This document shows, one piece after another, positions 27,501 to 38,663 of a stretch of 64,000 nt of DNA (position 1 is its first letter; each line of letters begins with the position of its first letter). A program made the position numbers and the translations under genes. The stretch lies in contig JAOANR010000006.1 in assembly GCA_030278955.1 (NCBI GenBank), positions 10,749,915-10,813,914 of the forward strand. Direction: 5' to 3'. The stretch is from Hygrophila difformis. Its lineage: Eukaryota; Streptophyta; Magnoliopsida; Lamiales; Acanthaceae. The notes under the pieces were generated by a model that saw only the letters and a list, made by a program, of their open reading frames with translations, had not been told where the DNA came from and searched no databases.

Positions 27501-28672
27501 CGATTGCGGTGCCCTTTGGTTTTTGCCTTAGCATGGAAATAGGCGGTGTTTCTATCCCCCAATCGAACCCATTTATCCCGGGCTCTTTGAAACCAATAAA
27601 TTTCCTCTTGCCTCAATATATCATCATACTCCCTGCGAAGTTCATCTTCTAGTAGCAGAAGCCGGACCGAGTCCACCTTCTCCAACATCCTTGTCACCCC
27701 AGCAAGCCTATTCACAATTTTAATCTTTCTCCATTTCAAGTTTCCAACCTTCTCTTTCCGGAACTGCAAAGAAGCTTGGCTCAATTCTTTCAATTTCTGC
27801 GACATAGGAGAATTATTGTTATTCCACGCAGCCCTAACAACTTCATCATACCCCTCATTTTCAGCCCAGGATGCTTCCCATCTAAATGGAACCCCCTTAC
27901 CCCTCTTGATAATAGGGCCGCAGGAGAGTAAAAGAGGAAGATGGTCAGATCTAATGCAAGGAATAGTTTTAACAAAACCTCCTGGGAATGCTGACACCCA
28001 CTCTTTGTTACTGACACACCGATCCAGTCTCTTAAATATCCTATTGGAATTACCAAGCGGACGAGACCAGGTGAAAGTACCACCTTGAGTGTTAATCGTC
28101 GAAAGACCACAATCATTTAGCAAATTCCCAAATTCTTCAGCTCTCATCAGATTGTACAGCCCCCCCTTAACTTCACTCGAGCACAAAATTTGGTTGAAAT
28201 CACCCATAGTCACCCACGGACCATCAATCAGGTCAGCTAGTTGAGCCAAATTTTCCCAGCAGATCTTCCTGCTCGTATATTGAGGGGGAGCATAGATAGC
28301 TGTGGTGTACCACACCCAATCCCCTTGACTCAAGCAAAGGGTGATTAATCTGTCCCGAACATCAAAGACGCTGATCTTAAAACGATGTCCATGTCGGGCT
28401 AATGCCCAAACTCCTCCGGCTCTACCAACCGCCTCCTGGATACACACTTCTTCATATCCGGCTTGGCTGAACAGATTTCTAGAACGAAAGAAAGCAGACT
28501 GGGGCTCAAATAGGAAAATCAAATCCGGCCCTTGAGTCTTTACCATCTCCCTAACCATTCTTCTCACAGAATCTCCAACGAATCCCCCCACATTCCACGC
28601 AAGAATTTTACAATTTTGGAAGGTCTTATTAATCATGAAAAATAAATATGGAAGGAAAGTAACCACCACCAT
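24536..28672 (-). CDS. LINE copy 1 ORF2: endonuclease-reverse transcriptase-RNase H polyprotein
   Basis: A 1378-codon uninterrupted frame. In order: APE-type endonuclease (KILAWNVGG at the start, EPQ, YAPP, GDFNQ, RSDHLP), reverse transcriptase with the LLFADDL catalytic box (FADD at 26531-26542, about residue 711), a zf-RVT Cys/His region (CLICGVEEETWSHC), and a C-terminal RNase H domain typical of plant L1 (LHVDGSVKGQSNRAGYGF, AELTAL, REGNKVADKLARHG). The third acidic site of RNase H reads CYTNSMEV where the intact copy has CYSDSKV. The catalytic Asp is therefore Asn (AAC at 24800-24802), and this domain is probably inactive even though the frame is open. The N-terminal 15 or so residues before the endonuclease may be untranslated leader. 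Confidence 0.93.
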   Translation of the reverse strand: MVVVTFLPYLFFMINKTFQNCKILAWNVGGFVGDSVRRMVREMVKTQGPDLIFLFEPQSAFFRSRNLFSQAGYEEVCIQEAVGRAGGVWALARHGHRFKISVFDVRDRLITLCLSQGDWVWYTTAIYAPPQYTSRKICWENLAQLADLIDGPWVTMGDFNQILCSSEVKGGLYNLMRAEEFGNLLNDCGLSTINTQGGTFTWSRPLGNSNRIFKRLDRCVSNKEWVSAFPGGFVKTIPCIRSDHLPLLLSCGPIIKRGKGVPFRWEASWAENEGYDEVVRAAWNNNNSPMSQKLKELSQASLQFRKEKVGNLKWRKIKIVNRLAGVTRMLEKVDSVRLLLLEDELRREYDDILRQEEIYWFQRARDKWVRLGDRNTAYFHAKAKTKGHRNRIHGLYLPNGAWCEEEEGIREHVKAYFQELYLGPQISLGQRLVDGELMPQMPTLNAIPMAEAELLGRDITKQEVDTAISDMNSYAAPGPDGFPVIFFKQFWETVGGSVQAFIQNALASGAIPPEVAKTFICLIPKIAIPTCLKEFRPIALCNVVYKCLSKVLVNRIRPHLQKDISKHQAAFLPGRGSVDNALTLQELVCNLTSYNSRIKAVLLKIDVAKAYDNVQWDFLELCLVEMGFPTAIRTLIMACVSSPSFAILWNGEPLEELKPGKGLRQGDPISPYLFLIVMERFSILVQRLVHQGDWKPICFKKDGMGISHLLFADDLILGAMVDRRSIHSISLALESFSKASGLQLNHQKSSLFLSRAVSAGEKNWVSNSLNIAVVESFGSYLGFPMLMGRRRSGDFAFILDKLDAKMEGWACKLLNKAGRLTLCRAVLAAIPTYYMQVHWLPEATCLAIDRRINRFLWKNRDGKGLHLVKWDMCSTSRRAGGLGLRKARNMNIALLGKLVWQYIHSPEKFWVQLIRELGAEQEGFSLLGIKHKSKLLCLLQKLMGFVKSGFKFRVGRGMVSLWFMEWWNNVQIGSIVPFVESHDLELRIRDIIDNGKWQWQKVHTQIPRALMDDIGSTTPPSIHELVPDIWVWKGTQNGCYSVNSAYRLLSNDMEEIYDWRWMWCINIPEKIGFMFWLICHDSLPVNSTRFKRKLSNSPLCLICGVEEETWSHCLFSCDWARRTWGKLKILVPLDCDGMPKDSIRHLLQAMVNRYGHILVAGMWAIWLERNARVFRGEYKNDWLTHREIIRLTADLAAAVNKRSVKASRPKAIPWNPSGRGVSILHVDGSVKGQSNRAGYGFVLRDEEGNWCGGGCGSLLTNSILFAELTALAEGMDFLAEKGVRCCCCYTNSMEVVRILQANNSFHPFASLVQRIKDRKASFSVCHVHHLKREGNKVADKLARHGASVEDFFTTWAFPPDLVKGELALDLEASCPHID

Positions 28673-28870
28673 TCCGTACCTTCAATTTGTCTCAGGAACT
28701 TCTCCCCTTTCCCCTGGTGAGCCCTCGCCCATGGCTGTGTCCTCCTTCCCCTGGTTGCCCGTGAAACTCTTTGAGGGACCACTAATTTGATCATTGGTGT
28801 CTCTCGGATGCTCTTCCGTTTTCCTCAAACCAGAAGCCTCCGTAGGTCGTTGTCTCTTAGAGCTACTTTG

Positions 28871-30315
28871 TCATCCTTCTCGATCGGACTGTGTATCCTT
28901 CTCAAAGACTACACCGTTAACCAGTGGGCTTTTCCCCTTGGGCCTGGTCTTGATTTTAATGGGAATATTAGTAATGGCCCGCAGAGTCCTCTCTTTTCCA
29001 CTACTAATTTTGGGCTTCCCCTTCAGATTTGCTTTAGGCCCACCACCCTTGACTTGACCAAGCCTATCAGCGCCAGTCTTAAGGCCTTTCGATCCCCCTC
29101 CCCCTTTCTTACCATAGCTCGATTTTTTTCGCACCACCATAATCCACTCTCCCCCATCGGGTTGTGGAGGATTTTTACTTTCCTTTTCAATGCTACTGTC
29201 CCCCTCAGACTCTGGCGGTGGGTTGTCGGGTCCAACCTTTTCAAAAGTAGGATGAACTTCAGACGCTGGACTGTCCTCCTCGGTATCCTCATTTCCCCTT
29301 TTGATCTCATTTTCCAAGTCAACTTCCATATTTCTATCATCCGTTTTGTCTCCATATCCAAAAACAGGCCTGTTCCCTTTGTAGGCTAAGGGGGTAGGTG
29401 GAAGCAAACTTTCTGCCTTGTTCAGGTGGCCACCAGTAGCTCTGCCAACCACCGGAACAGTAGACATCGCCGGAGCTTCCTCTGCAACCTTCAAATTTTC
29501 ATATGGACAGTTTGAGCTAGAGTGCCCATACCTATGGCAGCCCTTACAAAGGAGGTGGAGTCCCTCGTAAGCAACCTTTTGCCATCTTTCTCCCACCAAC
29601 ACACTTGAGACCAAAGGGAGGCTTAGATCAACCTCTACACACACCCTTGCATATTTTCCCCTATTAACCCCCTTAGACATTGCATCCACCCTTATCGGTC
29701 TACCAAGAGCAGCTGCTATGCGCGTCAGTAACATCTCATCAAAGTATTCGAAAGACAAACCCTGAAAACGAGCCCATACCACAGTTTTCTTGGGTGTTTC
29801 TTCATCCGCAATAAAATTTGGCCTCCAAGGACACACCGTGAGATAGCTCTCAAAGAGCATCCAAGGACCCCCACATAGAACCTTCAACCTATCAGCAGCA
29901 GTGTCAAACTTGATCAAGAAAAATCCCGCATCCATATCCACCATCTGAAACTTGTTTTGCATGTTCCAAAGTCTGGACAATCTTTCCTTTAGAGCAACAT
30001 AGCCCACTTTCTTCCCCAAAACGGACACAATGAGGGCATCCTCAAATGGTTTACAGATCCGTTCATGAAGGCTCGGATCGATAGTAATCTTCGGTTTCAA
30101 CCTGTCTCCATTCAGGAATTCCAGTTAACAAGTCGTGCATTTGCCGGATCTTCTTTTAGTGGTCTGGGAACACTGCCTTTCCCCTCAATCACCTTATCTC
30201 TAAAAGAGATAACAGACGAACCAGCAAAATAGAATGGAGTAACCGGGTCTGGAGGAACCGGCGGAGTCACGGCGGAGTTGGGAGAGCCCTGCTGCAGAGA
30301 CGCAGAAGGCTCCAT
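28871..30315 (-). pseudogene. LINE copy 1 ORF1 (DUF4283/zinc-knuckle nucleic-acid-binding protein), one frameshift
   Basis: The first frame runs 30315-30112 and ends LVNWNS-stop. The second runs 30100-28871 and begins in a region aligning with residues after FIGGDRLKPR of the intact copy at 51289-52674. A single-base indel near 30115 therefore separates the N-terminal ~66 residues from the rest. The remainder keeps the DUF4283-type core (ICKPFEDALIVSVLGKKVGY) and a CCHC knuckle (CKGCHRYGHSSSNC), followed by a charged Pro/Ser-rich tail. In L1 elements ORF1p binds and chaperones element RNA. Confidence 0.85.
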
Positions 30316-30740
30316 GACACAGAGAAAAAAAACGTATTACTAGGTTATTACTACTACTATTGAATTACCTTCTCTCATACCAATTATTTCAAACCTTATC
30401 CCACGTACCTGTGCTCAATTAGATTCTCTATAATATTCATACCTAAAATTACTCTTGATTACGAAGATGAGACTTGGCCTAGTTGTCATCTCCATGACTT
30501 CCAATCTTATGATTGAGAGTTTAATTTATGTCAATGTTTACCAAATAAAATTGTTCCAAATTACAACTACTTAATTCTAGTGCCCAGTCAAATAACATTT
30601 TTATGGGATAAAAGGAGTATATAATTAAGAAAAAATCAATATACTAACTAAATTCTACACTTATTAAATAATTTAAGTCAACAAAAAATGTCACGTATAA
30701 AAGATTAACCACCCTAAAAGTGGATCAAACATTTCCCATC

Positions 30741-31420
30741 ACACTTATTTGCATCAAGCCATGGCCCGAGCTGATTCAAAGGAGGTGATGATCAGACCAG
30801 TGCGTCTGGTACGTTGGAGGGACGAGGGGACAGAAGGTGTATTCATGCATACAGATGGCAATGTGAGTGATGAAGCGGGCAGATCTGGTTTTAGACTAGA
30901 GTGGTGTTGCGAAGGGTGGATGGCTCCTGGATCGGTGGTTGTGGTGGCCAGTTGGGACGGCGTCACATCCTAGAGGTTGAGCTGCTTGCAGTCTGTCATG
31001 GTCTGCGTCAAGTGCAAACGCTTGGTGTCCGGATCAATTTCTATTATGTTGACTCGAGTGAGGTCATTCAGTTGATTGGGGGAGTTGCGACTCCATGGCA
31101 TGGGCTTTGGCCTATTATTAAGGAGATTCGGGATGCTTAGGAGGATGGCGGGATGTGAAGTGCGCCATGTGCTTCGTGAGGGGAATAAAGTAGCAGATGC
31201 GTTGGCTAGAAAAATGGCTGGGTTGGAGGATTTCTATATATCTTGGGCATTTCCTCCGGATGAGATTCAAGAGTTGCTAGATGCTGATGCAAGAGGAGTG
31301 GCTTATGTTCGTCATTGATATGAGTAATGGTTTTCGATTGATTTTCTCCTTGTTTTTGATTTTATTTTTTTATTTTTTTTCTCTTTGCTCGCCTTTTAAT
31401 GCTGTGTTACAAAAAAAAAG
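30741..31420 (+). mobile_element. 5'-truncated LINE copy (RNase H end only), plus strand
   Basis: Three overlapping frames together read as an L1 RNase H domain broken by frameshifts: MHTDGN, then EVELLAVCHG, YYVDSSEV, then HVLREGNKVADALA and WAFPPDEI, ending at 31318. A 3' tail and an A9 run (31411-31419) follow. Imperfect flanking repeats AAACATTTCCCATC (30727-30740) and AAATATTTCCCTTC (31421-31434), 12 of 14 identical, could be an aged target duplication. It is the only LINE piece on the plus strand and the most diverged. Confidence 0.75.
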
Positions 31421-31434
31421 AAATATTTCCCTTC

Positions 31435-31938
31435 AAATATATTTTTAATAATAAGTTTATTAACGAATTTTAAAAAAAGGATACAACAAAAAACATGTGT
31501 TAATAACTATGCACTTCTCTACAAGCAATTGTACACATGCAGGCAATGGCACATACTACAAAAATGACGTCAAAAATTGCTCAAACAGGTCAAGTAAGAC
31601 TCCAGTAACATTAATTAGATCACTCTAATTTTTTTTTTTGTAATATATGTGGGTTATTTATTTCACCTGCATGAGTAATTGTGAAATCCTTCGAACGCCA
31701 ATAGCATATGGAATCTCCGTGATATCAAATTTCATATCCATTTTCCGCACTCGATTTGAGTTCATGGAAGAGGGAATCCTTGTAAGTTTTATGATTATCG
31801 TTAAATAAGACAATGGTATATCATAAGTACTACTATTATATAGGAGTACTACTTATGATTAGTATGATTTTAGCTTAGGGTTTAATATGTAACTCAAGAG
31901 TCAAGATACGTGGTTAAATTAGTAAATAGATTTCTACT
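31435..31938. other. Intergenic, no gene seen
   Basis: AT-rich DNA between two LINE insertions. I recognise no coding potential or repeat with clear ends. Confidence 0.4.
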
Positions 31939-31956
31939 AGAGTCATCCATGATATT

Positions 31957-32006
31957 TTTTTGGGTGAAACGGCCTAAGAAGGCGGGCAAAAAAGAAGAAA
32001 AAATAA
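31957..32006 (-). mobile_element. 50-bp ultra-truncated LINE tail with 18-bp target duplication
   Basis: The direct repeats AGAGTCATCCATGATATT at 31939-31956 and 32007-32024 are identical and flank a 50-bp insert that begins with a T run on plus (an A tail on minus). This is the signature of an extremely 5'-truncated LINE integration. Confidence 0.75.
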
Positions 32007-32045
32007 AGAGTCATCCATGATATTCGAGGGCCCTTTAAAAATATA

Positions 32046-32308
32046 CTCCCCATCCCATTTAAAATGTTCTGTTTGATTTCTGCACATAATCCAATTCACT
32101 TTTTAAATCGATCATATCTCAAAATATATACAAGTAAAAATTACAGTATATAAAATATATATTCTAAAATTACACGATTAGACGAATCTAACAAGACCGA
32201 ACTCGACTATTTTTTTCCAAATATATACTTGCAATAATAGTGAGTCAAAGTTGAATAATAAACAGTGCTAAAAAGTCAAACATGACGCTTGAAGTGGGAC
32301 GGAGGGAG
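32046..32308. mobile_element. Stowaway-type MITE
   Basis: CTCCCCATCCCATTT at the left and AGTGGGACGGAGGGAG at the right form the inverted ends, with TA on both sides (32044-32045, 32309-32310). Its interior (GATTAGACGAATCTAACAAG) recurs in other MITEs here. About 263 bp and non-coding. Confidence 0.85.
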
Positions 32309-32575
32309 TATAAAATAGCAGATCCTAATTAAATCTAAACAAATATATAATTAAAATATTATTAAAAAAAGTTCACCAAAAATGTAGTAAGTATATTAAA
32401 ATAGTATGTTTATATACTTAGTAATGATTTTCGTTACACTTATTTGTTGATCTTTTTTTTTTTGGATAGGAGACGCACAAGCGTCGGAAAACAAGTAGGA
32501 AAGAGAAAACAAACGAGAAAAATACTACAAGCTAAAGAAGGAGCAAGAAAAGAAGGAAAAAACATAAAGAAAAAC

Positions 32576-35500
32576 TCAAAACCGCGGGAACCAAGTTCCC
32601 GCCATGTCTGCAGCAAGCATAGGACGAACATCATCTGGGGGGAAGGCCCAGGTAGTAAAGAACTGATCAGAATGCGCACCACGTTTAGCAATAGAGTCGG
32701 CAACAAAATTACCCTCGCGCAGGACATGATACCAACGAATGCCCGGGTGAGAACTCAAGGAGTCCAAGATATTTCTCATAATGGGGAAAAGGGGGTGGTC
32801 AGTATGAACACCATCCTTAATAATCCTCAAAGCTTCCAAAGAATCCGAGTAGCAAGTAGCAGAAACCACTCCAAGCTCCCTAAGCCGTTTAATGCCATTC
32901 CAAATACCATGTACTTCAGCAACGAGATTGGAATGAACACCAATCGAGCCCGAGAAGCCTTCCAACCAATGGCCATCTGCAGCACGGCTTACTCCACCAA
33001 AACCAGCAGGGTCCGGGTTACCAAGAGAGCTACCATCGACATGGATGATGAAACCTTGATGGACGAGGGGGTTCCAGGTCACCAGGCGCAACTCCTTTCG
33101 CTTAACAGCATGGCCATACACTCCAGTAAAAGCTTCCCCCATGAACTTAGCTTGTTTAATAGTGCTGTCACCACAGCACGCTTCAGACCGAAAGATCTTA
33201 TTGTTTCTACTCCTCCAAATACCCCATAGAAGAGCCCACTGAACACCAGTCCAATACCCCCTCATGCGTTTAAGGATAGTGCCAACTTCTATATCCGAAT
33301 CAACCCACAGTTGAGGAGGATATCCACTAATAGACCTCCAAACAACGGCAATCCATTTGCACAGGAAGAAAGTGTGCTTGATGGATTCAATATTCTCACT
33401 ACAAATGTCACAAGTAGCCGATGCTGACATGCCACGTTCATGCCTCAACTGGTTGGTAGGAAGAGCATTGTTAGCAGCTAACCACACGAGAAGTTTGATC
33501 TTCTCTGGACTGAGATTTTCCATGCCCACGCCGTGGCTCTATCATCTTGCACATTACGCCGCTGAAGAAGCCAAGTATAGCCCGATTTTACAGAGTAGTT
33601 ACCGTTAGCAGCAGCCAACCATGTCCATTGATCTTTCGCAGTGGCATGAAGCGAGAGAGGACCAAACGCGGCAGCCTCACGTTTGATGTTCTCCGGGACA
33701 GAGGTATATAAATTGTCCCAACACCATTTATTATTACAGAAGACATCTTTGATACGAAGTGCCGAATCCACAATATGCACGAAGGGGATGCGAGGCGCGA
33801 TAGGACTTCCCTTTAACCATTTACAATGCCAAAAACTACTGTCACCATTACCAACACTCCAAATAAAGCCCTCCTTGAAGTGATCCGCAGCCTTGGTCAT
33901 AGCACGATAAAGTGGCGAGCTTCCAGGTCTTTGCGGGAAGTAGCCATTCTCACAACCATATTTATCAGTCAAAAGAGTAACCCAAGGTTTATCAGTGTTA
34001 CTCATGAAGTCAGCAAATGGTTTTCCCAATAATGTGAGGTTCATGTCCTGACATTTTCGCACGCCTAATCCACCCAAATGACGAGGGGTAGCCACCTTAT
34101 CCCACTTCACCAAGTTCAATCCCCAGCCCTCATCATTTTTCCAAATAAAATCTCTAATGAACCGATCAATCTTGTCACATATGGAGGAAGGAATCCAGCA
34201 GGTTTGCAGAAAGCACAGACCGAGCTAGAGTAAGTCTCCCTGCTTTGTTAAGGAGAGACCGCTTCCAAGAGTTCAATTTAGACTGCAGCTTCTCAATCAT
34301 AAAATCAAACTGGGCAGCCCTGATAACACCATGAAATAGAGGAAAACCCAGGTATCGGCCTAAATCCAATGTGAACTCAATGTTAAGAATCCGGGAGATA
34401 TCACTCTTAGTATTATCTGGAACAGAAGCTGAAGCAAGAGCAAGAGATTTCCTTGGGTTAATCTTGAGCCCTGAGTACCCCGCAAAGCTAGCAAGGATAG
34501 ATTCCATGCATATAGCGCTATCAATGGTTGCTTTAGAAAAAAGTAATAGATCATCCGCGAACATGATGTAGGAGATGGGTTGGGAGCCCCTGGACAAAAC
34601 CACCGGCTGCCATTCGCCTTCAAGCACCTTGGCCGAGATAGTATTAGGCAATTTCTCCATAACAATGAGAAATAAATAATGTGAAAGCGGATCACCTTGG
34701 CGAATGCCTTTCGAATGAGTGATAGGATCCAAAATATTACCATTCCATAAAATAGAATAGACCGGCGAGCAAACACAAAACATAATCACCCGAATGATGG
34801 AATTCGGAAGGGCCATTTCCTCCAATCAACCTTCCAAGAAATCCCAAGATACGTTGTCATAGGTCTTCTCCAGGTCAATTTTAAGCAAGAAATCTTTACC
34901 CCTCATGTTCCGGTTTCTGAAGGAAGTAATAACTTCTTGTAAGATGATAGCATTTCCCGAAGTGCCCTGAGTAGGCAAAAAAGCCGATTGAAATGGACCA
35001 ATGTAGTTTTGAAGAGAAGGACGAAGCCGATTCACCAAAACCTTGGTAAGAATTTTGTAACAGACATTACATAAGCTTATCGGCCTAAAATGCCGAATCT
35101 CATTGGGGATGTCCACTTTCGGAATGAGGCTAATAAAAGTGGTTGCAATCTTCTTGTCAAAAGATCCTTCAATAAGAGCCTTACGAACAAATTCAAAGAT
35201 CGAATGGCCAATGGAATCCCAATACAGCTTATAGAAAATAGTAGGAAATCCATCAGGCCCTGGAGCAGAAAAACTTTTTCATCTCCTTAATTGCCTTAGA
35301 GACTTCCAGGAAACTAACATCATCATCCAAATGATCCACGTTATGAAGGGGCTGAAGAGGGGTCAGTGGCTGCAACATATTAGCTATGGGGGAGGAGTAG
35401 CCGAGCAGCCAAGAGAAGTGACTAGTAGCATGACGTTGTAACAAATTATCATCAGTGGTCCAAACCCCATCAATCTCAAGATCACTAATAGTTGATCTTC

Positions 35501-36620
35501 TCCTTTTAATAAGGGTTTAAGTGTGAAAATAGCGAGTATTACGATCCCCCGTAGCGATCCACTAATCCCTCGATTTTTGATACCATAATATCTCCTCATG
35601 TTTAAGCACTTCATCCAGTTTATTCATCAAATGTAATTCCATGAGGTTAAGTCGGGCCGAGTCCACCCGAGCTAGGACCCTACGGATGCCATTCAATCTA
35701 CGAAGCAATCGATCCTTCCCTTTAAAAATATTTCCAAAGGTGGTGGTATTAAAGTGATTCGAAGAATCCCTGACATGATCAAGCTGGTGACAAAGGGAAG
35801 ATGAATCCCAGTGCCATGCAGCATCCACGACGTGTGCATAATGAGGGTGTTCGACCCACGCCATTTCCCACCGAAAGGGACGTCTCCCATTACTACCAAG
35901 CAATGGAGCACAGCGAAGAAGGATCGCGTTATGGTCTGAAGCTCTCCTGGGCAGTACTTCAACAAAGCCATTCGGAAAAGTGGTTATCCAATCAATATTG
36001 GCCACAGCTCTATCAAGATGCTTACGGGCCAAATTGCCCCCGGTATTATTTCTTTGCCATGTGAACGGGTCTCCCACCGTATGAATTGTATTCAGACCGC
36101 AATCACGAAGCATAGAACTGAAGCGAGCACAAGACAGAGGAGAATGCATCATGCCAAATGCTTCAGACTCAAATTCCACCGCATTCCAGTCGCCTAGAGC
36201 CAGCCAAGGGCCATGAATAGTCGAAGCCACCTGTCTCATATCATTCCAATCACGCTCCCTTTCAGAAGCATTGGGGTTGGCATAAATTGTGGAAAGGAAC
36301 CACGAAGCAGCTCCTTTCATAATCTTAAAAGAAAGAAGGCAACGATGAGTAATGTGGAGGGTACAGGCAATTTGTAAACCCACCCTACGGAGAACCCATA
36401 ATCCACCAGATTGCCCTGTGCTCTCAATAATATGTAGCGCCTCATAATCAAGACGATATAAGAAAACCTTTAGCCGTTCAAAAGCACCATGAGGTTCCAT
36501 AAGAACAAGCAAATAGGGCTTATACTTCTTGAGAACGTCAACGATGTGGCGTTGAGTGTTTCTGTGCATGGCGCCGTGTATATTCCATGCCAGAACTGAG
36601 AAATCATTGAAGTCAATCAT
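32576..36620 (-). pseudogene. LINE copy 2 ORF2, multiply broken
   Basis: Pieces appear in order in different frames. The endonuclease is 36620-35562 (VLAWNIHG, GDWNAV, RASDHNAILL). A short piece follows at 35444-35253. RT fingers are 35116-34826 and RT palm with IMFADDLLLFS (FADD at 34550-34561) is 34825-34175. Connector and zf-RVT are 34119-33478, then zf-RVT and RNase H 33529-32576 (IIHVDGSSLGNPDPAGFG, CYSDSLEA, HVLREGNFVADSIA). At least five frame breaks or stops separate them. The element cannot make a full ORF2 protein. The catalytic words themselves are largely preserved, pointing to decay after insertion rather than long neutral drift. Confidence 0.92.
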
Positions 36621-38127
36621 CGGACAACCAAAGCAAGGTTGTCACCGTCACAGTCACCTGAAGGATCTTCCTCCATATGACTTTCTGCATATTTGAGCGC
36701 GGCGAAAGAGTTAGAAGTCTCTGCCGGATAAGTCTTCTCAATGGCATTAGATTTACGAGCACGTTTGCTTTTAGATTTCCTGTAGTGATCTGACTCATTG
36801 CCTGAAGATTTAGAGTCTTCAAACAAGGGGTTCACTATAGCAGACGTCTGCATGCGAGCCGGCAACACAGGCTTAGGGTTTTCTTTCTTAACATTTGAAG
36901 TTCCAGGGGGCATTTCGTGATCTTTCAGGTAAGGATATGAGTGGGCTTTCTTTGTATCACCATCCCGTGGTTTTCTGGTCGGTCGTGTAACAGTGAGCCA
37001 GTCGCCGTGTGTATCCACCGGCTGCGGATAAAGGGAAGACACATGAATGTAATAATCTCCATTCCTAAGATAGGCGATTTCCTCAAATCTTGATCCGGAT
37101 TTTGAGAATCCACTACCTTCTGAGGGAGATTCTGAGAATTAGCTCCCAAATCAGTCATGCTACTTTCCAACTCAGTCGTGCCACTTGCCAAACCCGTTTG
37201 AGACTTACCAGGATTAGAACGTGGCAGGTTTCCCTTCAATGGTGCATCATCGGTGGGAGTAGGGTTGGTGGCCGCAGGTTTGGCCACAGGCGGATGTAAA
37301 TCCTCCTCATGAGATCCATGATGAACACATTCTTTAAGATCAAATCGAAACCTCCCACATGTAGTACAAATATGATGGAGGCCTTCATAAGCAACAGTCT
37401 GCCAACAATTCGACGCTCGAACCTTGCCAATCACCGGTTTAGTCAAGTCGATTTCCACACAAACACGTGCAAAACGTGCTCTATTTAATCCCTTAGTATT
37501 GATATCCACCCGCAGCGGTTTTCCTATCATTTTAGCAATGAGCATCATTGCTTCTTCCTCATAGAACATGGGATTCAATCCTGGGAAACGGACCCAAACA
37601 GAAGTACGGGTAATTAGACCAGCGGTGGCGTGTGTATCCTTCGACCAAGGCGCTACCGCCAAATGGTGATCGGATAGAGACCAAGGACCCTCAAACAAAG
37701 CACGACGTCGGTCCTCGGCCGAGCCAAATTTCGCAAGGAAATACCCCTTGTCACTGTCAACAACCCTAAAATCACCTTTCGGCTTCCATATTCGCGCAAG
37801 ATTAGTCTGCATCGTTGCCAGGCTAACACGTTTTCCAAGTAATTGAATAACTAACGCATCCACAAGCGGGGCACTCAGGCGAGTGATAGCTTCATCATCA
37901 AACTGAATACTAGGGAGGAGCGGATTGTTGTCAACAAAGTCATAGGATACCATATCACGCAGCGGTGTTTGTTCAGCTTCCATAGGAGTGGTAGGAGTAG
38001 AAGGAGGAGGGCGGGGAAGAGCAATATCACGAAAGGAAGGCTTCGGCGGTGGTGTCGGATCAGGTGGCGTAGGGGGAGGCGGTGGAGGAAGCGGAGAGGA
38101 AGGCAAAGAGGATTCGGGGTTCGCCAT
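36617..38127 (-). pseudogene. LINE copy 2 ORF1, frameshifted
   Basis: The frame runs from MANPESSLPSSP (38127) through a Pro-rich N-terminus, a DUF4283-like core (DALVIQLLGKRVSLATMQTN) and a knuckle, then shifts near 37045 into the frame 37042-36617. The knuckle reads CTTCGRFRFDLKEC: the position of the zinc-binding His in other copies (KYGH, RYGH) is Phe, so zinc binding is probably lost. The ORF1 stop TGA (36617-36619) overlaps the ORF2 ATG (36618-36620) as ATGA. Confidence 0.88.
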
Positions 38128-38399
38128 TCTACTTATTTGTTGATCTTTTATATGCCATGGACAATTGCACTCTACGGGAACAATTATTTAATTTTATTCA
38201 CAAGTCTCAAATTAAATATCCTCGTAACGAAACCTAAAAATTTCATTTGGTTGAATAGCAGCATTAGTATTTAAGCCTGGTCAGATTTGGTGACGAAAAC
38301 CAGTAGCTAGTGTGACCTTCAACGCAAGCAAAGAGCAAATAAACTTGAAAAGAAAAGCGTAAAAGAGACAGAAAAATACAACAAATTACGAAGAAAGAT

Positions 38400-38663
38400 C
38401 AGAGTTGCACTGAAAACGCTTTTAGTGGGCCCACAGGCCACCGCCCCACATGACCCACACGGAAAATGTTTCCAACAACCGCCTTGCATCTTTCTTATAT
38501 TTCCAGTTAAGCCCCTATAAATCCTCTAGTTATAAAAACCTGCCCCGGTCCCCGGAAGCATCTCCATTCTCCAACCTAAATCGAATATATATGGGCCTTT
38601 TAACAATTTGACAATTTAAGCGCGCGTCTCCTTGCAGTCTTTTCCTCCGCCCAAGGATCAGCC
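38400..38663 (+). promoter_or_regulatory. Promoter region of the NEMP-like gene
   Basis: TATAAAAA at 38531-38538 lies 126 bp before the ATG and is a good TATA candidate. GTGGGCCCACAGGCC near 38426-38440 contains palindromic TGGGCC/GGCCCA motifs. The LINE copy 2 insertion ends only about 500 bp upstream of the start codon. Confidence 0.45.

Larger units (their letters stand above)
24441..30344 (-). mobile_element. L1-type LINE retrotransposon copy 1 (near full length)
   Basis: A 5.9-kb non-LTR element bounded by identical 17-bp target duplications TTATTACTACTACTATT at 24424-24440 and 30345-30361. The A-tail (T run on plus, 24441-24447) is at the left end, so transcription runs right to left. 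ORF1 (28871-30315) carries one frameshift; ORF2 (24536-28672) is fully open. Only about 29 nt of leader precede the ORF1 ATG. The perfect target duplication and open ORF2 imply a fairly recent insertion. Confidence 0.95.
32457..38130 (-). mobile_element. L1-type LINE retrotransposon copy 2 (near full length, decayed)
   Basis: A 5.7-kb element flanked by identical 19-bp duplications ACTTATTTGTTGATCTTTT at 32438-32456 and 38131-38149. The A-tail (T run on plus) is at the left end. The right boundary lies only 3 nt before the ORF1 start codon, so the 5' leader is missing or truncated. Both ORFs carry several frameshifts and stops, yet the target duplication is still perfect. Confidence 0.93.

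Noticed and set aside
28787..29389. 200-codon plus-strand frame inside LINE copy 1
   Set aside because: Antisense shadow of ORF1; no recognised fold.
32444..33229. 261-codon plus-strand frame at the 3' end of LINE copy 2
   Set aside because: Antisense shadow of the RNase H region of ORF2.
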